DNA of 64,000 nt, from NCBI GenBank assembly GCA_000963575.1, contig CP011077.1:4898001-4962000 (forward strand), written 5' to 3'. The stretch is from Klebsiella michiganensis. GTDB lineage: Bacteria; Pseudomonadota; Gammaproteobacteria; Enterobacterales; Enterobacteriaceae. Below are positions 33,756 to 42,445 of this stretch, one piece after another; position 1 is the stretch's first letter, and each line of letters begins with the position of its first letter. Made by a program: the position numbers and the translations under genes. The notes under the pieces are model-generated. The model made no database searches, was not told the origin of the DNA, and saw only the letters and a program-made list of their open reading frames with translations.

Positions 33756-35138
33756 TCACGAAGATAATGTTCTGATTAAATTGGAGAAATCTTCTTTGAT
33801 ATCGTGGCTTTCTTCACGCAACTGCTCAATCTTGCGGCAGGCATGTAAAACCGTGGTGTGGTCGCGTCCACCAAAAGCATCGCCAATTTCCGGCAAGCTA
33901 TGGTTGGTCAGCTCTTTTGCCAGCGCCATCGCCATCTGGCGCGGGCGGGCAACGGACCGGGAGCGACGCTTTGACAGCAAGTCAGCGACCTTAATTTTAT
34001 AATACTCGGCCACCGTTTTCTGAATATTATCGATGGTGACCAGCTTCTCCTGAAGCGCAAGCAGATCGCGCAGCGCTTCACGCACGAAGTCGATGGTAAT
34101 CGCCCGGCCAGTAAAGTTGGCATTGGCAATCACACGGTTCAGCGCCCCTTCCAGCTCGCGGACGTTAGAGCGCAGTCGCTTGGCAATAAAGAAGGCCACC
34201 TCGCCCGGCAGACGGATATCATTCTCGTCGGCCTTTTTCATCAGGATCGCCACACGGGTTTCAAGCTCCGGTGGTTCGATCGCCACCGTCAGCCCCCAGC
34301 CAAACCGGGATTTCAAACGATCCTCCACGCCATTGATCTCTTTTGGATAGCGATCCGACGTCAGAATGATCTGTTGATTCCCTTCCAGCAGGGCATTAAA
34401 GGTGTGGAAAAACTCTTCCTGCGAGCGCTCTTTATTGGCAAAAAACTGGATGTCATCGATAAGCAGCGCATCCACCGAGCGGTAGTAGCGTTTGAACTCT
34501 TCGATGGCGTTGTTCTGCAGCGCTTTAACCATGTCCTGCACAAAGCGCTCAGAGTGCATGTACACCACTTTGGCATTTGGCTTGCGCGCCATGATGCCGT
34601 TACCCACCGCATGTAAAAGGTGCGTTTTACCTAAACCCGTGCCGCCATAAAGGAAGAGTGGGTTATACGCGCCGCCCGGGTTATCAGCCACCTGGCGTGC
34701 CGCCGCGCGGGCCAGCTGGTTCGATTTACCTTCAACGAAGTTATCAAAGGTGTGTTTCAGGTTTACGTTGGAACGGTAGGACGGCTCAGCAGGCGCAGGC
34801 ATGTTGTCCCAGCTTGGGCGCATCGGCGCCGCAGCGCGCGCAACCTGAGCAGGTGCCGCAGTGGTTGCCAGTTCAGCAACGGGCTGCGTCACGGGCTTAC
34901 TGCCGACTTCGAAGCGCAGCAAAGGCGCGTCGGTGCCGCAGAAGTCGTTGAGCAGGCCATTGATATTATTAAGGTACTTGTCTCTCACCCAATCGAGCAC
35001 AAAACGGTTAGGCGCGTACAAAGCCAGCGTGTTATCGCTCAGTTCCGCCTGTAGGGGGCGTATCCACATACTGAATTCTGTGGCTGGTAACTCATCCTGC
35101 AATCGGGCAAGACACTGCTGCCAAAGCGAAAGTGACAC
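33756..35138 (-). CDS. dnaA: Chromosomal replication initiator DnaA
   Basis: A 460-residue AAA+ protein that binds DnaA boxes and melts oriC. The N-terminal DnaB-interaction domain starts SLSLWQQCLARLQDELP; the Walker A motif GGTGLGKT is near 166 and Walker B LLIDDIQF near 228; the DNA-binding helix-turn-helix includes GDAFGGRDHTTVLHA near 425. The start is GTG 35138, as in E. coli, with GGAG upstream; the open frame runs to 35294 but is not conserved. The linker (about 85-125) is alanine- and proline-rich and 7 residues shorter than in E. coli. Confidence 0.98.
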   Translation of the reverse strand: MSLSLWQQCLARLQDELPATEFSMWIRPLQAELSDNTLALYAPNRFVLDWVRDKYLNNINGLLNDFCGTDAPLLRFEVGSKPVTQPVAELATTAAPAQVARAAAPMRPSWDNMPAPAEPSYRSNVNLKHTFDNFVEGKSNQLARAAARQVADNPGGAYNPLFLYGGTGLGKTHLLHAVGNGIMARKPNAKVVYMHSERFVQDMVKALQNNAIEEFKRYYRSVDALLIDDIQFFANKERSQEEFFHTFNALLEGNQQIILTSDRYPKEINGVEDRLKSRFGWGLTVAIEPPELETRVAILMKKADENDIRLPGEVAFFIAKRLRSNVRELEGALNRVIANANFTGRAITIDFVREALRDLLALQEKLVTIDNIQKTVAEYYKIKVADLLSKRRSRSVARPRQMAMALAKELTNHSLPEIGDAFGGRDHTTVLHACRKIEQLREESHDIKEDFSNLIRTLSS

Positions 35139-35269
35139 GGCGGACTCCACTCGAACAAAGTCGATAAAAAGACGAAGACTGAAAGTTATACATTCATGAT
35201 TGTTGACACGCGCTCTCAGGCTGTGGGAGGCGCGCGAACCGCTATTTGCGGTTTCCCCGGTGAAGGCTG

Positions 35270-35553
35270 GATCACGACCGGGACCGCGGATCATAGCCTA
35301 AAGTGCGGCAGAGATCTTCTGTTTCTCACAGATTCTTCACGAATTATCCACAGGGAAGTTTTGAGCGGGTTAAGTGTAATCGATCCTGGCACAGGTGCAG
35401 CGTACAACCGTCTCATATTGGAAAATTTAATGACTAGCGTACAAATATCGCTAAAGAGATCTGATGAAGATCCTCGCGGATCCTTGCGCTTTCACGGTAA
35501 GCCCGTATAATTCTCCACCCGTCGCGTAATGCCGCTGTCACTCAGCGGAGATC
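35270..35553. promoter_or_regulatory. dnaA promoter region with DnaA box and clustered GATC sites
   Basis: Part of the 593-bp gap between the divergent dnaA and rpmH genes. A perfect DnaA box TTATCCACA lies at 35344-35352, so DnaA should autoregulate. Eight GATC (Dam/SeqA) sites start at 35270, 35289, 35313, 35382, 35458, 35469, 35479 and 35550, far above the roughly one expected by chance. E. coli dnaA is likewise DnaA-repressed and SeqA-sequestered. I could not place the dnaA -35/-10 hexamers confidently. Confidence 0.8.
35484..35511 (+). promoter_or_regulatory. Sigma-70 promoter for rpmH (distal)
   Basis: TTGCGC, a 16-bp spacer, then a perfect TATAAT (35506-35511). It lies about 220 bp upstream of rpmH, within the divergent dnaA/rpmH control region. 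Confidence 0.72.
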
Positions 35554-35601
35554 CGGGCCTCTTTGCGGGGTCAAAAAGGGCGCAGCAGTAAGGGAATTGA
35601 A

Positions 35602-35630
35602 TTGACTCCGGAGTGTACAATTATTACAAT
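35602..35630 (+). promoter_or_regulatory. Sigma-70 promoter for rpmH (proximal, strong)
   Basis: TTGACT (35602-35607), an exact 17-bp spacer, then TACAAT (35625-35630). It gives a leader of about 95 nt before rpmH. Confidence 0.82.
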
Positions 35631-35719
35631 CCGGCCTCTTTAATCAGCCACACTGAAGCGTAAGTCGTTCGCAGACCCTGTAGGGCGTTACGCAAATCCA
35701 GTGAAATTTAATAGTTTAG

Positions 35720-35872
<153 letters not shown>

Positions 35873-35889
35873 TAAAAGCTAACCCCTGA

Positions 35890-36249
35890 GTGGTTAAGCT
35901 AGCTTTTCCCAGGGAGTTACGTTTGTTAACTCCCAATCATTTCACATTCGTCTTCCAGCAGCCACAACGGGCTGGCACGCCGCAAATCACTATTCTCGGC
36001 CGCCTTAATTCGCTGGGGCATCCCCGCATCGGTCTCACAGTCGCTAAGAAAAACGTAAAACGCGCCCATGAACGCAATCGGATTAAACGTCTGACGCGTG
36101 AAAGCTTCCGTCTGCGTCAGCACGAACTGCCACCAATGGATTTCGTGGTAGTAGCGAAAAAAGGGGTTGCCGATCTGGATAACCAGGCTTTATCGGAAGC
36201 ATTGGAAAAGTTATGGCGCCGCCATTGTCGCCAGGCTCGCGGGTCCTGA
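35890..36249 (+). CDS. rnpA: Ribonuclease P protein component
   Basis: A 119-residue basic protein that assists the M1 RNA in trimming tRNA 5' ends. The RNR motif is clear in AKKNVKRAHERNRIKRLTRE near residues 52-71. It starts with GTG 35890, as in E. coli. The last 37 bp overlap yidD in another frame, also as in E. coli. Confidence 0.97.
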   Translation: MVKLAFPRELRLLTPNHFTFVFQQPQRAGTPQITILGRLNSLGHPRIGLTVAKKNVKRAHERNRIKRLTRESFRLRQHELPPMDFVVVAKKGVADLDNQALSEALEKLWRRHCRQARGS

Positions 36250-36470
36250 TAGCCCTAATCAGGGTCTATCAACGCCTGATTAGTCCGCTTCTCGGGCCAC
36301 ATTGCCGTTTCACCCCAACCTGTTCTCACTACGGAATTGAGGCATTGCGCAGGTTTGGAGTGTTAAAAGGCAGTTGGTTAACGATGAAACGCGTACTAAA
36401 ATGCCACCCTTTGAACCCTGGTGGAGACGATCCCGTTCCGCCCGGACCTTTTGATACCAGAGAACACTAA
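36213..36470 (+). CDS. yidD: Membrane protein insertion efficiency factor YidD
   Basis: An 85-residue protein identical in length to E. coli YidD, which helps YidC-dependent membrane insertion. It has an amphipathic N-terminal helix (VLIALIRVYQRLISP) and the conserved CRFTPTCSHY, KGSWLTMKRVLKCHPL and GGDDPVPPGPFD motifs. It overlaps rnpA by 37 bp and ends two bases before yidC. Confidence 0.97.
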   Translation: MAPPLSPGSRVLIALIRVYQRLISPLLGPHCRFTPTCSHYGIEALRRFGVLKGSWLTMKRVLKCHPLNPGGDDPVPPGPFDTREH

Positions 36471-36472
36471 CG

Positions 36473-38116
36473 ATGGATTCGCAACGCAATCTTTTTCTCA
36501 TCGCTTTGTTGTTCGTGTCTTTCATGATCTGGCAAGCCTGGGAGCAGGACCACGCTCCTCAACCTCAGGTGCAGCAGACCACGCAGACCACGAACAGCCA
36601 GGGTAACGCCGCTAACCAGGGTGTGCCGGCCAGTGGCCAGGGAAAACTCATTACGGTTAAAACTGACGTTCTTGAACTGACCATCAACACCCGCGGTGGT
36701 GATGTGGAACAAGCGCTGTTGCCAACCTACCCGAAAGAGTTGAAATCCGCAGAGCCTTTCCAGCTGCTGGAAACCACGCCTGAATTTATCTACCAGGCGC
36801 AGAGCGGCCTGACCGGTCGTGATGGCCCGGATAACCCGGCGAACGGCGACCGTCCACTGTATAACGTCACTGCTGACACCTTTGCGCTGGCGGATGGCCA
36901 GAACGAACTGGTTGTGCCGATGACGTTTACCGACGCGGCAGGCAACACCTTCACCAAGACCTTCACCCTGAAACGCGGTGAATTCTCTGTGGGCGTGGAC
37001 TACAACGTGAAGAACGTGGGCGAGAAACCGCTGGAGCTGGCGACCTTTGGTCAGCTGAAGCAGTCCATCAACCTACCTTCTCATCGCGATACCGGCAGCA
37101 GCAACTTTGCGCTGCACACCTTCCGTGGTGCGGCCTACTCCACCCCGGACGCGAAATACGAAAAAGTTAAGTTCGACAACATTGCCGACGGTGAAAACCT
37201 GAACGTCAATGCCAACAGCGGTTGGGTGGCGATGCTGCAGCAGTACTTTGCTACCGCATGGGTGCCGCATACTCAGGGCGCAAACAACTTCTACACCACC
37301 AAGCTGAACAACGACGTTGCGGCAATTGGCTATAAGTCTGCCTCGCAGATCGTTCAGCCTGGCCAGACGGCTCAGATGGGCAGCACCCTGTGGGTAGGTC
37401 CGGAAATTCAGGACAAAATGGCTGCCGTTGCGCCACACCTTGACCTGACCGTGGATTACGGCTGGCTGTGGTTCATCTCTCAGCCACTGTTTAAGCTGCT
37501 GAAATTTATCCACAGCTTCATCGGTAACTGGGGCTTCTCCATTATCGTTATCACCTTTATCGTTCGTGGCATCATGTACCCGCTGACCAAAGCGCAGTAC
37601 ACCTCGATGGCCAAAATGCGTATGCTGCAGCCAAAACTGGCGGCCATGCGTGAGCGTATCGGTGACGACAAGCAGCGTATGAGCCAGGAAATGATGGCGC
37701 TGTACAAAGCTGAGAAGGTTAACCCGCTGGGCGGCTGCTTCCCGCTGATCATCCAGATGCCAATCTTCCTGGCGCTGTACTACATGCTGATGGGCTCCGT
37801 TGAACTGCGCCACGCGCCGTTTGCACTGTGGATCCATGACCTGTCTGCACAGGACCCGTACTACATCCTGCCGATTCTGATGGGCGCCACGATGTTCTTC
37901 ATCCAGAAGATGTCGCCGACCACCGTAACCGACCCGATGCAGCAGAAGATCATGACCTTTATGCCGGTCATCTTCACCGTGTTCTTCCTGTGGTTCCCGT
38001 CAGGTCTGGTGCTGTACTATATCGTCAGCAACCTGGTGACCATCCTTCAGCAACAGCTGATTTATCGCGGTCTGGAAAAGCGTGGCCTGCATAGCCGCGA
38101 CAAGAAAAAGACCTGA
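36473..38116 (+). CDS. yidC: Membrane protein insertase YidC
   Basis: A 547-residue inner-membrane insertase that works with or without SecYEG. It begins with a signal-anchor helix (NLFLIALLFVSFMIWQAW), then a large periplasmic beta-sandwich domain to about residue 340, then the conserved five-helix core (IVITFIVRGIMYPLT with the hydrophilic-groove arginine, the coiled cytoplasmic hairpin, CFPLIIQMPIFLALYYML, and FLWFPSGLVLYYIVSN). It ends basic (GLHSRDKKKT). Final gene of the rpmH operon; a terminator follows. Confidence 0.98.
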   Translation: MDSQRNLFLIALLFVSFMIWQAWEQDHAPQPQVQQTTQTTNSQGNAANQGVPASGQGKLITVKTDVLELTINTRGGDVEQALLPTYPKELKSAEPFQLLETTPEFIYQAQSGLTGRDGPDNPANGDRPLYNVTADTFALADGQNELVVPMTFTDAAGNTFTKTFTLKRGEFSVGVDYNVKNVGEKPLELATFGQLKQSINLPSHRDTGSSNFALHTFRGAAYSTPDAKYEKVKFDNIADGENLNVNANSGWVAMLQQYFATAWVPHTQGANNFYTTKLNNDVAAIGYKSASQIVQPGQTAQMGSTLWVGPEIQDKMAAVAPHLDLTVDYGWLWFISQPLFKLLKFIHSFIGNWGFSIIVITFIVRGIMYPLTKAQYTSMAKMRMLQPKLAAMRERIGDDKQRMSQEMMALYKAEKVNPLGGCFPLIIQMPIFLALYYMLMGSVELRHAPFALWIHDLSAQDPYYILPILMGATMFFIQKMSPTTVTDPMQQKIMTFMPVIFTVFFLWFPSGLVLYYIVSNLVTILQQQLIYRGLEKRGLHSRDKKKT

Positions 38117-38139
38117 TAATATTTAGCGTTATGTACATG

Positions 38140-38170
38140 AAAGGCGGTCACTGACCGCCTTTTTCTTTTT
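38140..38170 (+). terminator. Rho-independent terminator after yidC
   Basis: AAGGCGGTCA-C-TGACCGCCTT followed by TTTCTTTTT, 24 bp after the yidC stop. Confidence 0.88.
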
Positions 38171-38192
38171 GATTCAAGGTCAGAGATAAACG

Positions 38193-39557
38193 ATGAGCAA
38201 TCATGACACTATCATTGCCCAGGCGACGCCGCCGGGGCGCGGTGGCGTAGGTATCCTGCGTATTTCCGGCCGTCAGGCGCGCGAGGTCGCAGAAGCGGTC
38301 CTTGGCAAACTGCCCAAGCCGCGCTACGCGGACTACCTCCCGTTCCGCGATGCCGACGGCAGCGCGCTGGATCAGGGCATTGCGCTATGGTTCCCTGGCC
38401 CGAACTCCTTCACCGGTGAAGACGTACTTGAGCTGCAGGGACACGGCGGCCCGGTTATCCTCGACCTGCTGTTAAAACGCATTCTGACGCTGCCAGGCCT
38501 GCGCATCGCCAACCCCGGCGAGTTTTCCGAGCGTGCATTCCTGAACGATAAGCTCGACCTGGCGCAGGCAGAAGCAATTGCCGACCTGATCGACGCCAGT
38601 TCCGAGCAGGCCGCTCGCTCGGCGCTCAACTCGCTTCAGGGCGCTTTCTCCGCACGAATTAACCATCTGGTAGAAGCGCTGACTCACCTGCGCATTTACG
38701 TGGAAGCGGCTATCGACTTCCCGGACGAAGAGATCGACTTCCTCTCTGACGGTAAAATCGAAGCCCAGCTGCACCGGGTCATTGGCGACCTCGATGCGGT
38801 GCGCGCCGAAGCTCGTCAGGGCAGCCTGCTGCGTGAAGGGATGAAGGTGGTTATTGCCGGGCGCCCTAACGCCGGTAAATCCAGCCTGCTAAACGCGCTG
38901 GCCGGGCGTGAAGCCGCCATCGTCACTGATATTGCGGGCACCACGCGTGATGTGCTGCGCGAACATATTCATATCGACGGAATGCCGCTGCATATCATCG
39001 ATACCGCGGGCCTGCGCGAAGCCAGCGATGAAGTGGAACGAATCGGGATTGAGCGTGCCTGGAAAGAGATTGAGCAGGCGGATCGCGTGTTGTTCATGGT
39101 GGACGGCACCACCACCGACGCCGTTGATCCGGCGGCTATCTGGCCAGATTTCATCGCTCGTCTGCCGGAACGTTTACCGATTACCGTGGTGCGTAATAAA
39201 GCGGACGTTACTGGCGAAACGCTGGGCCTTTCAGAAGTAAGTGGTCACTCACTTGTCAGGCTCTCCGCCCGTACCGGCGAAGGTGTCGAAGTGCTGCGCG
39301 CCCATCTGAAAGAGAGTATGGGCTTCGAAACAAACATGGAAGGTGGCTTCCTCGCCCGTCGCCGCCACCTGCAGGCGCTAGAGCAGGCCGCAACCCATTT
39401 GCAGCAGGGCAAAGCCCAGTTGCTGGGTGCCTGGGCCGGAGAATTGCTGGCGGAAGAGCTGCGTCTGGCCCAGCAGAACTTAAGTGAAATCACCGGTGAA
39501 TTCAGCTCTGACGATCTGTTAGGGCGTATCTTCTCGAGCTTCTGTATCGGGAAATAA
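38193..39557 (+). CDS. mnmE: tRNA modification GTPase MnmE
   Basis: A 454-residue GTPase that with MnmG makes 5-carboxymethylaminomethyl-uridine at the wobble base. The N-terminal tetrahydrofolate-binding domain (IIAQATPPGRGGVGILRISG) is followed by a helical domain and an inserted G domain: GRPNAGKSSLLNAL near 226, DIAGTTRD near 248, DTAGLRE near 270 and NKAD near 335. It ends with the catalytic CIGK motif. Length equals that of E. coli MnmE. In E. coli the tna operon follows; here it does not. Confidence 0.98.
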   Translation: MSNHDTIIAQATPPGRGGVGILRISGRQAREVAEAVLGKLPKPRYADYLPFRDADGSALDQGIALWFPGPNSFTGEDVLELQGHGGPVILDLLLKRILTLPGLRIANPGEFSERAFLNDKLDLAQAEAIADLIDASSEQAARSALNSLQGAFSARINHLVEALTHLRIYVEAAIDFPDEEIDFLSDGKIEAQLHRVIGDLDAVRAEARQGSLLREGMKVVIAGRPNAGKSSLLNALAGREAAIVTDIAGTTRDVLREHIHIDGMPLHIIDTAGLREASDEVERIGIERAWKEIEQADRVLFMVDGTTTDAVDPAAIWPDFIARLPERLPITVVRNKADVTGETLGLSEVSGHSLVRLSARTGEGVEVLRAHLKESMGFETNMEGGFLARRRHLQALEQAATHLQQGKAQLLGAWAGELLAEELRLAQQNLSEITGEFSSDDLLGRIFSSFCIGK

Positions 39558-39589
39558 GCGCACACGCCCACGATACCAACATCTCACAG

Positions 39590-39620
39590 ACGGCATCTTC
39601 CGATGCCGTTTTGTTCTTTT
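39590..39620 (+). terminator. Rho-independent terminator after mnmE
   Basis: ACGGCATC-TTCC-GATGCCGT followed by TTTGTTCTTTTT, 32 bp after the stop. Confidence 0.88.
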
Positions 39621-39630
39621 TATGCCCATC

Positions 39631-39673
39631 TTGTAATACAAACACTATTTATGTGACCAATCTTGTAATACAA
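39631..39673. promoter_or_regulatory. Two FadR/DgoR-type operators upstream of the MFS-dehydrogenase operon
   Basis: TTGTAATACAA occurs twice as a perfect palindrome around its centre, at 39631-39641 and 39663-39673, each inside TCTTGTAATACAA. Both fit TnGTnnnACnA and differ from the dgo site TTGTACTACAA only at the central base. The centres are 32 bp apart, three helical turns, on the same face of the helix. No GntR gene lies beside this operon. Confidence 0.72.
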
Positions 39674-39752
39674 GAATTGAGCAAATATTAAACTGTCCTT
39701 TCATTTTTTTGCCGTCCGGACATCCCTGCGGCAATTTTTGAAAGGATTGCTT

Positions 39753-41060
39753 ATGAACGATCAATTACATAGCTCTACGCTCACTAAAATTAACGCAAAA
39801 ATTATTCCGTTCGTTGTGCTTTGTTACTTCATTGCGAATCTGGATAAGACCAACATCTCTATCGCCGCCTTGCAAATGAACGCTGATTTAGGGTTAACGG
39901 CCAGCATGTACGGGCTGGGCGTCGGCATATTCTATGTCTCCTACATCATTTTTGAGCTCCCCAGTAATATTCTGATGACCAAAGTCGGAGCACGGCTGTG
40001 GATAGCCCGCATCATGGTGACATGGGGCATTGCCAGCACCGGGATGGCGTTTATCCAAAGCGCCAACCAGCTGTATGTGATGCGCTTCCTGCTGGGTATG
40101 GCGGAGGCGGGCTTTACCCCCGGTATCATCTACTACATCGCCTGCTGGTTCCCAAAGAGTAACCGCGCCCGCGCCATGTCCTTCTTCTATATGGGCTCGG
40201 TGGCGGCCTCGGTTATTGGCCTGCCTATCTCCGGGCTGCTGCTGAACATGGACGGGCTGGGCGGCATTGTCGGCTGGCGCTGGCTGTTTGCCATCGAGGG
40301 GATACCGGCGATTATTATGGGCTGTATGGTGCTCTGGAAGTTGCCCGACACCCCGAATCACGCCAAATGGCTGACACCCGAGCAAAAAACCTGGCTGGTC
40401 AACCAGGTTACGCGGGATAACGCCAGCGCCATCGTCGGCCACCAGCACAGCTGGGTATCCGCCCTGCGAAATAAAATCGTGCTGCTCCTTAGCCTGGTAT
40501 GGTTCCTGCAGGCCTTCGGCTCCATCGGTATTACCCTTTTCCTGCCGTTAATCCTGAAAAGTATGGTGGTGGATCAGAGCAACTTCGTGATTAGTGTCCT
40601 CGCCGCCGTGCCTTTCATCTTCGCCTGCCTGTTTATGTACTTTAACGGCCGCCATTCAGATATCACCCGCGAGCGGCCTCTGCACCTGGGGCTGCCGCTG
40701 ATTATCTCAGGGCTGCTACTGGCAGCGGCGATATTCTGTAGCAACATGCTCGTGGCCTACGTGCTACTGATACTCAGCGTGGGCTTCAATTTCGCCCTAC
40801 TGCCGGTGTTTTGGGCGGTCACCACCGAGAAACTGGCTGGCGTCGCCGCCGCCGCCTCCATCGCCTTTATCAATTCCATCGCCAACTTCGCCGGCCTGGG
40901 CCTGCCACCGATTTTGGGGAAAATCAAAGACGCTACCAACAGCTATCACTCCGGGCTGCTACTGATCGCCGTCGCGCTGATCGTTGGCGGCATCATTGGC
41001 ATCATCGTTTCACGTCCGCCGCGCACTACACCGCATAAACCCACATCCACCGAGATATAG
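39753..41060 (+). CDS. MFS transporter, anion:cation symporter family
   Basis: A 435-residue inner-membrane permease with 12 helices. ACS-family signatures include NLDKTNISIAALQMN in helix 1, FELPSNILMTKVGARLW between helices 2 and 3, and GMAEAGFTPGIIYYIACWFP in helix 4, resembling tartrate, phthalate and hexuronate/galactonate carriers. ATG 39753 is preceded by AAGGA at good spacing; the frame opens at a TTG 15 bases upstream. The dehydrogenase gene starts three bases after its stop, so the pair probably imports and oxidises or reduces a hydroxy acid. Paired DgoR-type operators lie in its promoter. It occupies the place of tnaCAB-mdtL-yidZ in E. coli. Confidence 0.88.
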   Translation: MNDQLHSSTLTKINAKIIPFVVLCYFIANLDKTNISIAALQMNADLGLTASMYGLGVGIFYVSYIIFELPSNILMTKVGARLWIARIMVTWGIASTGMAFIQSANQLYVMRFLLGMAEAGFTPGIIYYIACWFPKSNRARAMSFFYMGSVAASVIGLPISGLLLNMDGLGGIVGWRWLFAIEGIPAIIMGCMVLWKLPDTPNHAKWLTPEQKTWLVNQVTRDNASAIVGHQHSWVSALRNKIVLLLSLVWFLQAFGSIGITLFLPLILKSMVVDQSNFVISVLAAVPFIFACLFMYFNGRHSDITRERPLHLGLPLIISGLLLAAAIFCSNMLVAYVLLILSVGFNFALLPVFWAVTTEKLAGVAAAASIAFINSIANFAGLGLPPILGKIKDATNSYHSGLLLIAVALIVGGIIGIIVSRPPRTTPHKPTSTEI

Positions 41061-41063
41061 CCG

Positions 41064-42005
41064 ATGAAACAAAAAATATTGCAGCAATTTGACGTACCGG
41101 AGATGCTGCTTGAGCAGCTAAATCAGCGCTACGACATCTATCGTTATGACAGTCTTACGCCTGAGGAATTTACCGCCCTGGCACCGGAATTTCGTGTTGC
41201 GCTCAGTAGCGGCGAGGCAACAGTCACCCGGGAGTTCTTCCGGTCGCTGCCAAATCTGACACTGCTGGCGGTGTTTGGCGTAGGCTATGACGGCGTGGAC
41301 GCATTGGCGGCCAGAGAGCTGGGCGTGAAGGTTACGCATACCCCCGACGTACTGACCGACGACGTAGCCGATTTGGCGATGGGGTTAATGATTTCCGCTT
41401 CGCGCCAGATCCCGGGTGCGCAGCGCTTTATTGAAAGGGGTGGCTGGCAAAATAATCTGTATCCCTGGACCCGCCGCGTTTCAGGTTCACGCCTGGGGAT
41501 ATTCGGCCTGGGGCGCATCGGTCACGCTATCGCCAAACGCGCTGCGGCATTCGATATGCACATAGCTTATACCGACCGTCAGCGTCAGGAGGGCGTGCCT
41601 TTCACCTGGCATGACAGCCTGGCAAAGCTGGCGGCGGATAGCGACTATCTGGTGGTTTGTACACCGGGCGGAGCAGGTAACCGTCATCTGGTCGATCGCG
41701 GGGTAATGGATGCGTTGGGTGCCGAAGGCATTCTAATCAATATCTCCCGCGGGTCTGTGGTAGACGAGCAGGCGCTGATTCAGGCGCTGGAGGCAGGAAC
41801 GCTAGGCGGGGCGGCACTGGACGTTTACGAAAATGAGCCTCATGTGTCAGGTGGTCTACTGGAAAGAGACAATGTCGTACTGACCCCACACATGGGCAGC
41901 GCCACCTGGTCCACACGCCGGGCAATGACCCAATTGGTGGTCGATAACGTAGATGCCTGTTTCGCTGGGCGCCCGCTGCCGACACCGGTACCAGAATGCC
42001 GCTAG
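41064..42005 (+). CDS. D-isomer-specific 2-hydroxyacid dehydrogenase (GhrB/hydroxypyruvate reductase-like)
   Basis: A 313-residue NAD(P)-dependent oxidoreductase. The Rossmann loop is GIFGLGRIGHAIAKRA near 150, and the catalytic residues are the Arg in NISRGSVVDE near 230, the Glu in DVYENEPHV near 258 and the His in LTPHMGSATW near 277. Substrate is likely glyoxylate, hydroxypyruvate or a 2-keto sugar acid. It is the second gene of an operon with the MFS carrier and ends at a strong terminator. No E. coli K-12 gene stands in this position, so I give no symbol. Confidence 0.88.
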   Translation: MKQKILQQFDVPEMLLEQLNQRYDIYRYDSLTPEEFTALAPEFRVALSSGEATVTREFFRSLPNLTLLAVFGVGYDGVDALAARELGVKVTHTPDVLTDDVADLAMGLMISASRQIPGAQRFIERGGWQNNLYPWTRRVSGSRLGIFGLGRIGHAIAKRAAAFDMHIAYTDRQRQEGVPFTWHDSLAKLAADSDYLVVCTPGGAGNRHLVDRGVMDALGAEGILINISRGSVVDEQALIQALEAGTLGGAALDVYENEPHVSGGLLERDNVVLTPHMGSATWSTRRAMTQLVVDNVDACFAGRPLPTPVPECR

Positions 42006-42036
42006 TCCCACTTGCACATCTGATTCACAAAACCGA

Positions 42037-42068
42037 AAACACCAAGGCAACCGCCTTGGTGTTTCTTT
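42037..42068 (+). terminator. Strong rho-independent terminator after the dehydrogenase
   Basis: AAACACCAAGGC-AACC-GCCTTGGTGTTT, a perfect 12-bp stem, followed by CTTTT. Confidence 0.92.
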
Positions 42069-42319
42069 TCAGTCCCAACTTTATGCGCTAAAAAGACCGC
42101 CAGACTATCTCTTTTCCTTTCTGTAGCACTCGCCACTGCCCTAGGCTGGCAACGACAAGCAGGAAATCATCAATTCCTGAAATAAAATATTATTTTCAAT
42201 GAGATATTAAAATTTCTGGAACTTTACCCTCTCTTTAAGAAAAACATTTCGGGATAGATATTTTTTTCGCATATATAATATATCGAACAAAAAATAGGTT
42301 ATTTGTGGGAGTGGTATCA
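42069..42319. other. AT-rich gene-free stretch upstream of yieE
   Basis: Part of a 440-bp gap between the dehydrogenase and yieE. It is strongly AT-rich from about 42175 and includes a TATAAT at 42274-42279 that could be the -10 of a yieE promoter, but I see no good -35. Such AT-rich DNA is often bound by H-NS. Apart from the small reading frame at 42320 nothing else is evident. Confidence 0.45.
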
Positions 42320-42361
42320 ATGACAGACCATTCAAACAGAGATTACTATGTAACCTGTTGA
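42320..42361 (+). CDS. Possible 13-residue leader peptide upstream of yieE
   Basis: ATG 42320 follows GGGAG with an 8-base gap, an ideal ribosome-binding site, and encodes MTDHSNRDYYVTC before TGA. It lies 84 bp before the yieE start and after a TATAAT. It shows no likeness to TnaC (no Trp, no Pro-stop). It may be a chance frame; the strong initiation signal is the only support. Confidence 0.3.
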   Translation: MTDHSNRDYYVTC

Positions 42362-42445
42362 TCGCTTTTATTATCTTCAATACCACGCAGGCACGGCAAG
42401 CTGGAATAACAACCGTATCTATTGACCATTATCACGGAGCGACAA

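Noticed and set aside
42320..42361. TnaC-like leader peptide for a tryptophanase operon
   Set aside because: The 13 codons lack the Trp and terminal Pro of TnaC, and no tnaA follows; only a generic leader remains possible.
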